DNA from: an uncultured Bacteroides sp.
Lineage (GTDB): Bacteria; Bacteroidota; Bacteroidia; Bacteroidales; Bacteroidaceae
Direction: 5' to 3'
Length of the DNA stretch: 64,000 bases
NCBI GenBank assembly: GCA_900766195.1
Contig: CAAFUN010000148.1
Location: 62,001-126,000, forward strand
Every line of letters begins with the position of its first letter. Position 1 is the stretch's first letter. The notes under the pieces were generated by a model. That model saw only the letters and a list, made by a program, of their open reading frames with translations. It did not search any database and was not told the origin of the DNA. Both the position numbers and the translations under genes were made by a program. Positions 15,785 through 25,983 of the stretch are shown here, piece after piece.

Positions 15785-18541
15785 TTATTTCTTGTTATTA
15801 TAATACTTTTCGAGTCTTAATGAATAATCATCCTTAGATTCTCCTTTTAACTGTGGCGTAGAGCTTATACTTGTAGCTCTTGTAACAACTTTGGTTGAAG
15901 CATCTGAATATATTTCAATATTTGCCGTTCCATTAGTCTTGTTAAAAGTAACATATCCCACCTTTATAAATTTTGTCCGATAACTTTTAGGAGATTGAAC
16001 AGTGGGTCCCGATATTTTTCGTGTAGGAAGATTACTCGCATTGGTATATACTTGATTCCCTCCATTATTAAAGAAATTTTTACTATTATCTCGCTCCATT
16101 GTACCTCCTTTATAAGCGGTCATTTCTATCTTTATAGGCGTCTCCGATACTTTATTCCACCAAACGGCATACAAACTGATATTTATAAAGATAGGAAGAA
16201 TGTTATAATTAGCTGCGGAGCAAAGATTTTTCACATTGATGTACACACTTTCACGTTGGTTTATACTTGTATTGTCTCCTCCCCATACGAGGATAGGATA
16301 AGTGTTTTTCAAAGTACTGGAAGGATCTGTTATTTGTGCTCCATTCTGATCTCCTTTTGTTCCAAGATTAACGGGATTACTAAATGTAGCATCATTACCA
16401 TTGTTCGATCCTTTGGCATCGCCATACAAACCATATCCCAACGGCCTATCGTCAACATTTTTCAGATTAGTATTGGTAAACTCCGTTGCCATGTCCAAAT
16501 CCGTACCACCAGTACCCGTCCAGTCATATCTGAGTAACAAGTAATCAAAATCAGGGATTTTAATATGAATACGTTGCGTCACATTGATTATCTTTGTATA
16601 ATCTACATCATTGGCATTGGCATTGACATGGGCTATGGTTATGGTTCCGGTTCGTTCTTGTCCAAGAGGACCTTCCGTCGCTGTCACGCTCAAAACGCCA
16701 TTCACTTTCGTTGCAGTCAACCATGAACCTGATGTACTTTTCACCTTCCAATCGGCATCTCCTCCGAGAGCACTTATATCGGCAGAGATAGTCTCCCCTT
16801 GCCCACTTATTTCAATGGAAGAAGGTACACTTAAATACAAGTTACATACTTGAATACTATCATACTTCATGGTATTGAGGTTGGCAAATTTATAATAAGT
16901 ATTACCATAAGAAGTGCCGTTAGTGAAGGTAAGGGTTGTAGAGGTTCCACTCCCTGCACCACTCGTCGGATTACAAGTAGCAACGGAGGCGTCTCCCCTC
17001 ACTCCTACCATGAGCCATCGCGAGTTAGTTGGAGTAAGTGTAAGCAATGCGTTCCGAGGTTTTTCCGGCAAGAAGAGTCTTCGGGGAGTCAATGAGATTG
17101 AACCGTCAGTCACAGGACTTAGAGCCTGAATTACAGTGATAACCTTTATCAAGTTTTTAACTTTCAGTTTAAACGTCCCGGTACGTGTATCCCCCCTATA
17201 GCCATCCTCGGTAGATGCCTTTAAATTAACCTGATTTGCGGAAGCTAAAGAAACAGTTAACCATGATGGGGTATCGGTTGTTATTACCGAACATTCCGAT
17301 AATTGAGGGTCACTAGAAAACAGCGCATTGGTGCTGTAAGTGAGAGTTCCATTCACCCCTATCTGGACCAAACTTCTCTCCACCCATAAAGAAGTCTGGG
17401 TGAGGTCGGATGTCAGGGTATTTTCATCCCACGGAAGAACATTCAACGTGCCCTTAACCAAAACGGCAGAAGCATCAGTCTCACCACCCAATGTGGAGAT
17501 GGAAGCTGTAATATCGTAAATGGTATTGCGGTTGATTTTATATTTGTCATTACCGTCAATGTTGTTAATCAGAACTTTATAATAGTTATCTTTTTTTATT
17601 TCTCCACCATCTATCCGATAAGGAATTTGAAGAATGAGAGCTGTAGCATTGGTTTCCACCGAATAAGATTCCCTCAAATTCTCATTGATATAATTGATAT
17701 GGGAAACGAAGGTTGTAATGCCGGGAGTAGTACGCGAATTAACTGCAGCCGTTGTATTTGCTCCATTAAAATAGGTGATATTCGGAGGAGTTAAGGCTCT
17801 TGAAGGATTACTTCCTTTCGATACTAGAAAAGACCGATCCGCTTGATTAATCACCTTAACTGATGATAAAGCTGACGGCGAAGTGCTTTCCGGTGCCAAT
17901 GAGATTTTCTTTCCGCCTAAAGTAAAATCAGTGGTAGTCAACGTCATTTGTACTTTAGCTACATTTCTAACTAAAGAAACAGTGGCTTTTGAATTAGTGA
18001 CAAAGACATGGTTAAGGTCTGCTCCATGCATGACCAAAGGCTTATCCTCAGTGGGAGAAGAAATATCTGTGTTAATAGAATTTGTGATAATGTCATTAAG
18101 ATCTGCTTCCTTTGCTGTATTCGAGATATTGCCATAGTTCGCCACTACGTGCACATTTCGCGACTCACTCAACTGTGCCAGAATATCCGCATTGAGAATG
18201 GTGATAACCTTTTCATTTGCCCATCGATTCATATCGACATCTGATGATGATCCATTTATATTAGATAAGTCAATATATGTTGCAAATTTCTTAGTTCCAG
18301 AAGAATCGAAGAAGAAAAGCGTCAGATTACGAATAGTGGATTCATTGTCTACTTCGCTTCTGGTAGTGAAAGAAGTTGCATCCCCTGCGGTGATCGGAAT
18401 CTGTAAAGCTATCTGTACTTTTCCCCCGGCGCCTGTCTTAGAACCGGTTTCGTCTCCAATCTCTCCCGTACATGAAAAGAACAGAATAAAAACGATGAAA
18501 AAGCTTATTAACTCCAAAGATTTATTTATCATATCACGCAT
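15785..18541 (-). CDS. Large fimbrillin-like lipoprotein with BACON-like domains, candidate tip adhesin
   Basis: Lipoprotein of 918 aa (lipobox FFSC, Cys24) starting MRDMINKS at 18541. A longer frame from 18589 would overlap the previous gene by 17 nt and lacks a good leader. Residues 35-390 are fimbrillin-like: IRNLTLFFFDSSG, KPLVMHGADLNHV, LVRNVAKVQMTL. About 390-490 and 590-680 look like BACON or Ig-like sandwiches ending in 'tv.Q' strands (IKVITVIQALS; TKIINVTQRI); BACON domains often bind glycans. The C-terminal 230 residues (YDWTGTGGTDLDMATEFTN) are unassigned and may form the adhesive head. Large size with added domains suggests a tip adhesin by analogy with other type V fimbriae. Confidence 0.75.
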   Translation of the reverse strand: MRDMINKSLELISFFIVFILFFSCTGEIGDETGSKTGAGGKVQIALQIPITAGDATSFTTRSEVDNESTIRNLTLFFFDSSGTKKFATYIDLSNINGSSSDVDMNRWANEKVITILNADILAQLSESRNVHVVANYGNISNTAKEADLNDIITNSINTDISSPTEDKPLVMHGADLNHVFVTNSKATVSLVRNVAKVQMTLTTTDFTLGGKKISLAPESTSPSALSSVKVINQADRSFLVSKGSNPSRALTPPNITYFNGANTTAAVNSRTTPGITTFVSHINYINENLRESYSVETNATALILQIPYRIDGGEIKKDNYYKVLINNIDGNDKYKINRNTIYDITASISTLGGETDASAVLVKGTLNVLPWDENTLTSDLTQTSLWVERSLVQIGVNGTLTYSTNALFSSDPQLSECSVITTDTPSWLTVSLASANQVNLKASTEDGYRGDTRTGTFKLKVKNLIKVITVIQALSPVTDGSISLTPRRLFLPEKPRNALLTLTPTNSRWLMVGVRGDASVATCNPTSGAGSGTSTTLTFTNGTSYGNTYYKFANLNTMKYDSIQVCNLYLSVPSSIEISGQGETISADISALGGDADWKVKSTSGSWLTATKVNGVLSVTATEGPLGQERTGTITIAHVNANANDVDYTKIINVTQRIHIKIPDFDYLLLRYDWTGTGGTDLDMATEFTNTNLKNVDDRPLGYGLYGDAKGSNNGNDATFSNPVNLGTKGDQNGAQITDPSSTLKNTYPILVWGGDNTSINQRESVYINVKNLCSAANYNILPIFINISLYAVWWNKVSETPIKIEMTAYKGGTMERDNSKNFFNNGGNQVYTNASNLPTRKISGPTVQSPKSYRTKFIKVGYVTFNKTNGTANIEIYSDASTKVVTRATSISSTPQLKGESKDDYSLRLEKYYNNKK

Positions 18542-18572
18542 AACTTCTCTATTTATTGTAAAGCTAAGTTTA

Positions 18573-19778
18573 TTAATTATATTCTCCACACAATCCTAAT
18601 CCCGATATATATAGTTTCAATTTAGTCCATTGGGCAGTGGCGTTTCCACCTGCTTTCCTCCTAACTTGTATAGTCGCAGGCGAAGAAGTGAATTGCCCGA
18701 AAGCCGCAGTGCCGTCAACAAATTCAAAATTAGTGGTATCATCCAAAGTTACCCACCAATTCCGTTCTTGCTTCATATTCATAGTATAGGTGGCAAGCGT
18801 TCCCGTATTTCCCGTTTGTGAGAAAGTGAACAGTTCTGGATTATATGTACTCGATACCGTCGTCCACGGTGCTACCTTCACTTCTATCTCTATACCGCCT
18901 TTGGCAGTCAAATGTAACTCCACGATTTGATTACACTGGGGTATTGTCTGCACTTCTACAATCTTGGAAAAGTAGGTGCCGGAAGACAGGGCTTTAAATT
19001 TAACCGCCAGTTTCATCTTATGAGTTGAAACGTCACCAGAGGATTTTGATTTATGTGCAGGAATTATAAACTCCACTGGACTTTCACTTTTTACATGACC
19101 CGGTTTATCGGTGAAAGAGACTAAAGTAATCTGCTTATCGCTCATTGTGCCCACCGCAGGATTATCTTTATTGGGATATAACGAGCCGTCCCATGACAGC
19201 GCGGTTGGAACTTCTTTCAGAGAAACGGTATTATCACTCCCTATGGCAAAACCGACACCATCGTCCAATATTACGCGGATTTTAGCGACATTGCGTTCGA
19301 GCGATGCTGTAGCAGTCTGATTTGTATTTGCAGTAATGGACAAATTATCAATCAATGCAGTCCGTATTTCCGGTGCGTCGGGAAATGTTCCGTCTCCTTT
19401 AGAAGTTGTTCGCCACATTGGCAAGTTCGGTCTTTCTGCTGAAGTATTGGGAGAAATCAGTTGCTGCCGAATGTCCTGTTCAAGACATCCCACAAGGACA
19501 AGATTCCATGTACCTGCGGGCATGTTCATCGTCATAGATTCGGAAGTCCGCACCACATTCAAAACTTTATGATGAAAAAGGTTGGAAGAATTGAATACAT
19601 AGACATCCGTATTATCGGAAACAGCACTACTTCTGGAAACAGCGTCGAAGCTCAAGAGAAGTTCTCTTGAGGAGCTGCCTTCCCCACTCCAGCCACTACT
19701 ATCATCGCATGAACAGTAAAGAAAAGCAAGAATGAAGATCAGAATGATGTATCTTATTTTCGAAAACCGGTTTATCAT
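18573..19778 (-). CDS. Fimbrillin-like lipoprotein
   Basis: Lipoprotein of 401 aa with hydrophobic leader and lipobox YCSC (Cys24). The N-terminal half follows the fimbrillin or FimB/Mfa2 pattern: RELLLSFDAVSRSSAVSDN, TDVYVFNSSNLFHHKV near residue 58, MPAGTWNLVLVGC near 90, and ASLERNVAKIRVILDDG near 165. It ends with a separate 70-residue beta unit (QERNWWVTLDDTTNFEF onward). It is the first of three consecutive fimbrillin-like genes and lies 153 nt downstream of the Calx-beta gene, the largest internal gap in the operon. Likely a minor pilus subunit; anchor function is possible. Confidence 0.7.
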   Translation of the reverse strand: MINRFSKIRYIILIFILAFLYCSCDDSSGWSGEGSSSRELLLSFDAVSRSSAVSDNTDVYVFNSSNLFHHKVLNVVRTSESMTMNMPAGTWNLVLVGCLEQDIRQQLISPNTSAERPNLPMWRTTSKGDGTFPDAPEIRTALIDNLSITANTNQTATASLERNVAKIRVILDDGVGFAIGSDNTVSLKEVPTALSWDGSLYPNKDNPAVGTMSDKQITLVSFTDKPGHVKSESPVEFIIPAHKSKSSGDVSTHKMKLAVKFKALSSGTYFSKIVEVQTIPQCNQIVELHLTAKGGIEIEVKVAPWTTVSSTYNPELFTFSQTGNTGTLATYTMNMKQERNWWVTLDDTTNFEFVDGTAAFGQFTSSPATIQVRRKAGGNATAQWTKLKLYISGLGLCGEYN

Positions 19779-19931
19779 AATCGTTTATTACGGTTATTTA
19801 ATTTGTTCGTTCTTCAAAATCCGCGCTTATTTGGAATTCTTTTTATCCGAAATAATCAGCAGATGGAAATACAAGAATATTTTATACTTCCTCGCATGTT
19901 AAATATTTAATGAGAAGCAAGGATCACCCAT

Positions 19932-22391
19932 TTATTCAGTAATCGAGAAACCTGCGGATGTTTCGGTTTTCGAAATCAGAATATCGGGAGCATTATCCGG
20001 TTTGCTCACAGAATCTATGCCTACAACCAATCGTTTGTTTCCTCCTTTTTCCTGATTGAATAATATAATACCGTTCAAGTTAACTGCACCACGATTACCG
20101 TCACCCCAAATACGCAAGTCATGACGATTAGTGAAAGCGAAGTCTTTTCCTTCTTCAGCCGTGGTTTGCGGCAGCATCGAACATGTTATCTTTATATCAC
20201 CGCCTGTCGCATTAGTCAACGGAGTTCCATCGGACGCGTTAATCAAAGAGACCTTGAAGAATCCGGACACAATGCTGTTCATCCGCCCGTGATCACCCAA
20301 GGAAGAGATGCTTACCATAGCCGGCTGATCTACAATAGTCCCAATACAACTGAGGGTAGTACTCTCAAAATTGACTGTCGCGTCACTGATGGCATATATC
20401 TTGTTGAAATCCACAACTACTTTTTTAGGCAGTTCATAACGGGTGTCCGCAAAAGTCTTCACGTTAAATTTACCGGTGGACGCTCCCCTACCTATAACCA
20501 CTCGGGGACTAACTCCCATGTCGAAATCCTGATTATCAGCGGTTCCTTTCCCATAAGCTCCTTCTATAATTATGTCCGACCCGGTGGCATTAATCAGCTT
20601 TTCACCGTTGGTCTTAAATATACCCAACTCGTAAACGACATCCTCTTTGCTCTCCTGTCCATCTTTAATACCGACTGTTTTCACCAATACCCCTACATCT
20701 TCGATATCACCCACTCCAACTGGTTTTACCAGATAACTCTGATCGGCATTCACCAAGCGCAATTCGAACATCTTACGCCCTTCCATCAGATTATTAGCCT
20801 TAACGGGAATCGCTACTTCCTGTTTAATCATATAACGTGCCGTACCGTCATTAGAAGGAACGAAGGACAGAGAGCCTTTGACCGGTGTGTAATTATCGAC
20901 TTGATTTGCCGTACCGTCTTTTGTAGCATACTCCACCCTTACAGGTACAGGAATCCCTTCTTTAGTCACCGGATAACCAGTTAGCGTCACCGTAAAAACG
21001 GCCGTCGCAAATCCGTTCACCGGTTTATTGATCTTCACATCAGATACATAAATGCCGTGTCCCAGTTTAATCAAACGGTTTTTCATGTCTTTGAAAAGAA
21101 TATCACCGCTTTCGGTAAATAATATCTCGTCAAACACTTTTTTCTCATTCTCTATAGCATATCGGTCGAATAAAAGATCCCCATTATTGGAAAGCATACA
21201 CACTCGTCCCGTAGCATGTTCTGCCAAAAAGATGCCGTTGGTGGAAACGTGTACCTGATCGAAATTACCGTCGGTTGCTTTTTGATAAATCTGCCGACCG
21301 TCTTTCGAAAGTCCGGTAATCATCCCGCGCCCACGTTCACTATCAAACCCTGCAATCACGGACTCCCCAGACTCAGCATTCATTCCGACCCCAGAAACAG
21401 AGCCTTTCATGATATACTTTTGCAATTCGGTTCCATCATTACGAAGAAGGGAATAGTAAGCATTCTCCCCTCCGTTACCACCTACCAACACATTACCATC
21501 TTTCGCCAGCATGAGATATTCCAGCGAAACCTTTGGGGAGGCAGGAATAATTTCTTTACTAAATACAACATCTCCTTCGGGACGAATTTTTATAACCCGC
21601 CCTCCGGCAACGGAACTGTTACCTATTAGAAAGATATGGTCGTCCGCAGCTGTAACCATACTCATCAGCTGAAGTTCAGCTTCGGGCAACTTCGTCGCAA
21701 AAACGGTCTTGCCATTACTATCCAAACGGACAATGACCGAAGACGTTCCTTTCTCTCCCGTAAATGCCGCATGAACATATTCCTTTATGCTCCCGAAGAC
21801 ATCAAACCCAATACACGGGCCACCTTCCTCCGATACATATTTATAGAGAAGTTTACCAGAAGCATCCACCTTTGCCAACATACCGACACGCACATCTCCT
21901 GTACGGATTTCATATCCGCCCAAAATGAAAGTACCGTTCTGCAACCGCTGACCGCAAAGCAATTCACTTCCAGCTTCCCCAAGGCAAACATCAGTCAGAA
22001 TAACTCCTGTTTTATCCGTAACGACAAAACGTCCGTAAAGTCCTTTACCCTTCTTCTTCGCCGTAAAATCGTTGGACTGTCCCAATATTAAAAGCTTCTG
22101 ATCACCGATGTGATAAACATTATTGACGGAAGTAAAGCCATTAGAGAACGAATGAGAAGACAGTATCTCGCCGTTTTTTTTGACCCATGAGACAGTCAGC
22201 ATCCCATCGTTATTGGCCACTAACGCCACTTCGCCGTTCAGAACCGGACAGGTATGTTGATAGGCAATCCCGTCGCCAAATGTCCGATCGTATACTCCCG
22301 GCATATATTGACCACTCAATTTCATTGGCAAACAAGTACAAACCAGTACCAAAATGAAAAAACTGATGTACAAATTACTTTTAGACTGCAT
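19932..22391 (-). CDS. Surface protein with propeller-like N-terminus and three Calx-beta-like repeats
   Basis: Exported protein of 819 aa (signal peptide to about residue 27, LSGQ). Residues 30-440 consist of repeated short strands with 'dG.vl.gg' turns (AKDGNVLVGGNGGENAYYSL, LSNNGDLLFDRYAIENEKK), consistent with a beta-propeller. Three Calx-beta-like units follow, starting near 465 (FTVTLTGYPVTKEGIPVPV), 595 (YELGIFKTNGEKLINATGSD) and 715 (FKVSLINASDGTPLTNATGG). The second and third share 'l.NATG.DI', a repeat within the protein. Calx-beta units occur in adhesins and gliding or T9SS-exported surface proteins. It lies between the OmpA/PD40 gene (18 nt gap) and the fimbrillin-like genes. Likely an adhesin or structural partner; specific function unknown. 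Confidence 0.7.
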   Translation of the reverse strand: MQSKSNLYISFFILVLVCTCLPMKLSGQYMPGVYDRTFGDGIAYQHTCPVLNGEVALVANNDGMLTVSWVKKNGEILSSHSFSNGFTSVNNVYHIGDQKLLILGQSNDFTAKKKGKGLYGRFVVTDKTGVILTDVCLGEAGSELLCGQRLQNGTFILGGYEIRTGDVRVGMLAKVDASGKLLYKYVSEEGGPCIGFDVFGSIKEYVHAAFTGEKGTSSVIVRLDSNGKTVFATKLPEAELQLMSMVTAADDHIFLIGNSSVAGGRVIKIRPEGDVVFSKEIIPASPKVSLEYLMLAKDGNVLVGGNGGENAYYSLLRNDGTELQKYIMKGSVSGVGMNAESGESVIAGFDSERGRGMITGLSKDGRQIYQKATDGNFDQVHVSTNGIFLAEHATGRVCMLSNNGDLLFDRYAIENEKKVFDEILFTESGDILFKDMKNRLIKLGHGIYVSDVKINKPVNGFATAVFTVTLTGYPVTKEGIPVPVRVEYATKDGTANQVDNYTPVKGSLSFVPSNDGTARYMIKQEVAIPVKANNLMEGRKMFELRLVNADQSYLVKPVGVGDIEDVGVLVKTVGIKDGQESKEDVVYELGIFKTNGEKLINATGSDIIIEGAYGKGTADNQDFDMGVSPRVVIGRGASTGKFNVKTFADTRYELPKKVVVDFNKIYAISDATVNFESTTLSCIGTIVDQPAMVSISSLGDHGRMNSIVSGFFKVSLINASDGTPLTNATGGDIKITCSMLPQTTAEEGKDFAFTNRHDLRIWGDGNRGAVNLNGIILFNQEKGGNKRLVVGIDSVSKPDNAPDILISKTETSAGFSITE

Positions 22392-22409
22392 TGTGTTAAA
22401 ATATTTATT

Positions 22410-24293
22410 TTATAACTTAATTATTGCCTTAATCTCTACACGCCGATATTCCCTATTGTACCAAATCCGGTCAGCAATCGGATTTATCTTGCTGGAATAA
22501 GGAATATTCTTTTCCTGATAAAAAGGTGGAATATAACTCCAAGGTTTATCCGGTAAAACCCGACCCTTGCCTTTCATTAGAAAAACCTTATATAATTCAC
22601 GATTTGTCAGCCAAGCAACAGTTTCCTTAGCTCTCTTTGTCGATAATTTGTAATTGTAATCTTCTGTACCCATTTCATCTGCATAGCCCTCAATAATTAA
22701 AGTATCTATACGGCTGAAATCAGTCGTTTTGTACCACTTATCAAGCTCATACTTTGAAGTCTCGGTCAGTATATATTGGTCAAAATCAAAAAACAAAGTC
22801 AACATACCCTTCGTCAGATAATTCGGCAGAACAACTTTCTCATTCCGTGGTTTTGTCGTTTCATTCCCTTCAGCAACAAAACTGATAAACCCTGAAGAAA
22901 TTGCCTTAGCCTCAGAGATGCCCGACAATAAACTGTTTACTTGTAGCGGACTATTATTCCGCTCAAAATAAAATATATCGTCATCGTCAGCCTGATTTCT
23001 GTCAGAAACCAGATAGCCACTATCCTTATTTATATAGAGCAGACCGAAATCGTTCATTACCGTATTCACTGGGTAAGCAAAATGATAGAGGCTACCCGCC
23101 TTCACTTGTCCTTCTTCATAGTTGATGCTGTAAATATCATATCCACCGAAACCGACATGCCCATTGGAAGCAAATAGAAGTGTCTCCCCGAATAAAGCGG
23201 GCGAGATTTCATCGCCTTCAGTATTTACTTGCGGGCCTAAATTGACCGGTCTCCCCCAAGCGTTGTTAGCATCATCCCAATGAACTACATAGATATCATA
23301 ACCTCCATAACCTCCGGGCATATCCGATGCAAAGAGCAGGGAACGGTCGTTGTCGATAAAAAAAGGATGTGAATAAGAATATCCTTCTTTCTGAGGGAAC
23401 GCCTCCTTAAATGAAGACCATCCTTTCCGTTTCTTATTATAATCGGAGTGATACAGCCTGGTTTGAAAGGCATTCAATCCTTGTGCATTCACGGCAATGC
23501 CCTGCCTACCGTACATCACTTGGGTAACAACCATTCTGGTCATATCATCGGAAAACGTAACAGGGCCATTCTGCAAGCCAGACGGCAGCATATCCAAAAA
23601 AACCTCCCGATCGGATTTATCTTCACCTTTATGAATAGGATGATAGCCTGTGCGATGATAGAATTTTTTGTTGGGATCGTGAAAACGACTCTTGCTACTG
23701 GCATAGAAATATTCACGTCCCTTTTTCCCTACCCAGAATTCGGAATAGGAAGTATTGATGTTTTCTACGGGCCGGACAATAAATTCCGGAGTGCCGATAG
23801 GCATAAACCCGTCTGAGTAATCTAGTGCATGCAGTATATTCCGGTATCGCTGATCCGCCTTGTAAGCATCCTTATAGGCATACTTTCGCGCCAAACTAAC
23901 TGCTTTCATCTTTTGTCCAGAAAAGCGCAAGGCATCTAAGAAATTGCAGACATCCATCGAGCTAAACAATTGTTCGGATGCATTAATTGCTGCGTCATAA
24001 TGGGGGATGGAAGCAGCATAATCGGAAAGAGTAAAATACAGACGTCCTACTTTGAGATGCAAAGACGCGGCATAGTCCGAAGTCAAGGAATACTTGAAAG
24101 CAGTCTCGTAGATCTTCATTGCCCTGTCAAAACTCTGCTGGACAAACTTCCGGTCTCCCTTCATCTCTATGCTTCTACCTCTGGGGTCATCCATTCTTTC
24201 CTGCCGCATGTCCTGAGCCAACACGTCCGGTAAAATGATGAAAGAGAGCAGAATCACATATACTGCAATAAACCTATTACCCTTCATACTCAT
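22410..24293 (-). CDS. TPR / PD40 propeller / OmpA-domain envelope protein
   Basis: Protein of 627 aa with a signal peptide (residues 1-26, DVLAQ). Three parts: TPR-like helices at about 45-170 (DYAASLHLKVGRLYFTLSDY); a PD40/TolB-type propeller at about 190-450 with the motifs DRSLLFASDMPGGYGGYDIY and ETLLFASNGHVGFGGYDIYS; and a C-terminal OmpA domain at about 497-625 (LFFDFDQYILTETSKYELDK, EGYADEMGTEDYNYKLSTKR) that binds peptidoglycan. This architecture matches the PorE/OmpA group of Bacteroidetes. Its ATG overlaps the TGA of the DUF3575 gene (ATGA). It probably ties the outer-membrane fimbrial apparatus to the cell wall. Confidence 0.85.
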   Translation of the reverse strand: MSMKGNRFIAVYVILLSFIILPDVLAQDMRQERMDDPRGRSIEMKGDRKFVQQSFDRAMKIYETAFKYSLTSDYAASLHLKVGRLYFTLSDYAASIPHYDAAINASEQLFSSMDVCNFLDALRFSGQKMKAVSLARKYAYKDAYKADQRYRNILHALDYSDGFMPIGTPEFIVRPVENINTSYSEFWVGKKGREYFYASSKSRFHDPNKKFYHRTGYHPIHKGEDKSDREVFLDMLPSGLQNGPVTFSDDMTRMVVTQVMYGRQGIAVNAQGLNAFQTRLYHSDYNKKRKGWSSFKEAFPQKEGYSYSHPFFIDNDRSLLFASDMPGGYGGYDIYVVHWDDANNAWGRPVNLGPQVNTEGDEISPALFGETLLFASNGHVGFGGYDIYSINYEEGQVKAGSLYHFAYPVNTVMNDFGLLYINKDSGYLVSDRNQADDDDIFYFERNNSPLQVNSLLSGISEAKAISSGFISFVAEGNETTKPRNEKVVLPNYLTKGMLTLFFDFDQYILTETSKYELDKWYKTTDFSRIDTLIIEGYADEMGTEDYNYKLSTKRAKETVAWLTNRELYKVFLMKGKGRVLPDKPWSYIPPFYQEKNIPYSSKINPIADRIWYNREYRRVEIKAIIKL

Positions 24294-24895
24294 TTGAATA
24301 TATTATATACTAAAGAAACCCCTACCTTAGTGGGTCCTACGTAAGCTTTTGTCTTTTTGCTTTCCAGTTTGAACTTGGCATATTCCCCTCCCAACTGATA
24401 CTTGTCATATTGCATGTGGGCGTAGCCTATTCCAATGTTAGCATCTATACGGAAACGACTGGATAGATAGAACTTATATCCTCCCGTAATACCGGCCGAC
24501 ACGCCCCATCCCTTACGGCGATAGCTTGTTTTATCCTCGTCCTTGTTTTTCAACCCGATATTAAAATTACCGGCCATAGCATAAGGCCCCACATAAAACC
24601 CATCCCAAAGGTCGTTTGTATAGTAATACTTAGGATTTACATAATATCTAAAATCGATGCTGGCCACCAATACCCTAAATACCTCTTCGTTCTTTTTAAA
24701 CAGATAAGGCATCCACATCCCATCGACATTAACGGTCAGCAAACGTCCTACAGACCATTCCATACCAAAATTGGGACTACCGGAAAGGATGAAAGGCACA
24801 TTGACTTTCAGCGCCTGCCCCCTTACCTGCAAGCTGTAGCCAGATAATAAAAAGAATGCCCCTATGGTAAAAGTATATTGTATAAATCGTTTCAT
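24290..24895 (-). CDS. DUF3575-family outer membrane beta-barrel protein
   Basis: Protein of 201 aa (from MKRFIQYT at 24895) with a signal peptide ending near RGQA. The mature part has alternating short strands (FGMEWSVGRLLTVNVDG, SIDFRYYVNP, GFYVGPYAMAGNF, SRFRIDANIGIGYAHMQYDK) and ends VGVSLVYNIF, typical of a small outer-membrane barrel closing with Phe-rich residues. DUF3575 genes are regular members of Bacteroides fimbrillin loci. A longer frame to 24982 overlaps the upstream gene and lacks a leader, so I used the inner start. It overlaps the OmpA/PD40 gene by four bases, indicating a functional unit. Confidence 0.8.
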   Translation of the reverse strand: MKRFIQYTFTIGAFFLLSGYSLQVRGQALKVNVPFILSGSPNFGMEWSVGRLLTVNVDGMWMPYLFKKNEEVFRVLVASIDFRYYVNPKYYYTNDLWDGFYVGPYAMAGNFNIGLKNKDEDKTSYRRKGWGVSAGITGGYKFYLSSRFRIDANIGIGYAHMQYDKYQLGGEYAKFKLESKKTKAYVGPTKVGVSLVYNIFK

Positions 24896-24941
24896 CCAAT
24901 TAATCTTTATTTTATAATTTGTTTCACCGATAATCAATCCG

Positions 24942-25943
24942 TTACATTTCAACTCCACCCCCTCCGGGACTGGAATTACCACCGGATTCTATGTCGGGAG
25001 ACCAATCTTGTATATCTTTCAAATGCAGTATTTGAATGTTATTACCATCTACTTCTACCACAAGTGTTTCATTCATGTGCAGTGTTATTGGGTTCAAATT
25101 TGCATCTGCAACTTCAACATCCAGAGTATAAAGGACATTGTTGTTTTCGCCGATAAAGCTTATCGATAGCATGACAGGTTTATCACCTTCTGCAAAAAAT
25201 GGAAATGGTAAATAATAATTCTGGAATCCGAAATCAAAGTCCCTATATGGATTTTTATATAATATTGCTCCTAATAACATTTTATCTTGATCGGTATAGC
25301 GGGTTGATCTGCTATTCACGCTATCCGTAAGTTGTGACAGTTTCTGAACGACTCCGACACCTTTGGCAATGACACTCACCTTTTTTATATTATCGAATGT
25401 CAATGCCGGAGATAATTTCGTCATTTTTTTGAATACTACACAAATACGTCCCACATACAATCTTTCAAACCGTGCTGTGTCCATCACGACAGGCCCGGGA
25501 TAATGAATGGTCGGAGTGAAATACTCCGCATAAATAGGCGGCGGTTCGGTATAATATCCGTCAGAAGACTTTTGCAAACCGAATATAGCCGTACTTAGTG
25601 AACTTAAATCGCTGAATATAACCTTCTGCGCATTTGTGAAGCAGAAGACAGCATGCGTTTTCGGGAGAACACGGAAATTGAAATTCCCTTCCTTACTTCT
25701 GGGATTCTCCGAAAACGGATAATCCGAATATCTTTCTTTTTCCAGATCGGTATCGTAAATTAAGACGCTAAGATCTTCTATTCGATAAGTATCCGATTGA
25801 AGTTTTCTATCCGCCTTAGGAACATACACGACATAATTCGTCTCATCCTCAAAGTAATCAAAGGTGCATGAATTCATCATCGAAAACAGACAAACAGTAA
25901 CGATTAAAAAGCTTAGCTTTGATGAATTATATCTTTGGTTCAT
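24942..25943 (-). CDS. Mfa2/FimB-like fimbrial anchor lipoprotein
   Basis: Lipoprotein of 333 aa (MNQRYNSS start at 25943, lipobox MNSC, Cys26). After the Cys it reads TFDYFEDETNYVVYVPKADR and then YRIEDLSVLIYDTD, the pattern of the FimB/Mfa2 family that anchors fimbriae in the outer membrane and limits their length. RFERLYVGRICVVFKKM near 165 is the conserved second-strand region. It follows the major fimbrillin gene directly, as mfa2 follows mfa1 in Porphyromonas gingivalis. The gap of 114 nt holds a strong hairpin. The C-terminus is glycine-rich (SGGNSSPGGGGVEM). Confidence 0.85.
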   Translation of the reverse strand: MNQRYNSSKLSFLIVTVCLFSMMNSCTFDYFEDETNYVVYVPKADRKLQSDTYRIEDLSVLIYDTDLEKERYSDYPFSENPRSKEGNFNFRVLPKTHAVFCFTNAQKVIFSDLSSLSTAIFGLQKSSDGYYTEPPPIYAEYFTPTIHYPGPVVMDTARFERLYVGRICVVFKKMTKLSPALTFDNIKKVSVIAKGVGVVQKLSQLTDSVNSRSTRYTDQDKMLLGAILYKNPYRDFDFGFQNYYLPFPFFAEGDKPVMLSISFIGENNNVLYTLDVEVADANLNPITLHMNETLVVEVDGNNIQILHLKDIQDWSPDIESGGNSSPGGGGVEM

Positions 25944-25983
25944 TTTGTTTTTGTTAGATAAGACAAACTTAAACAAGTACCGG

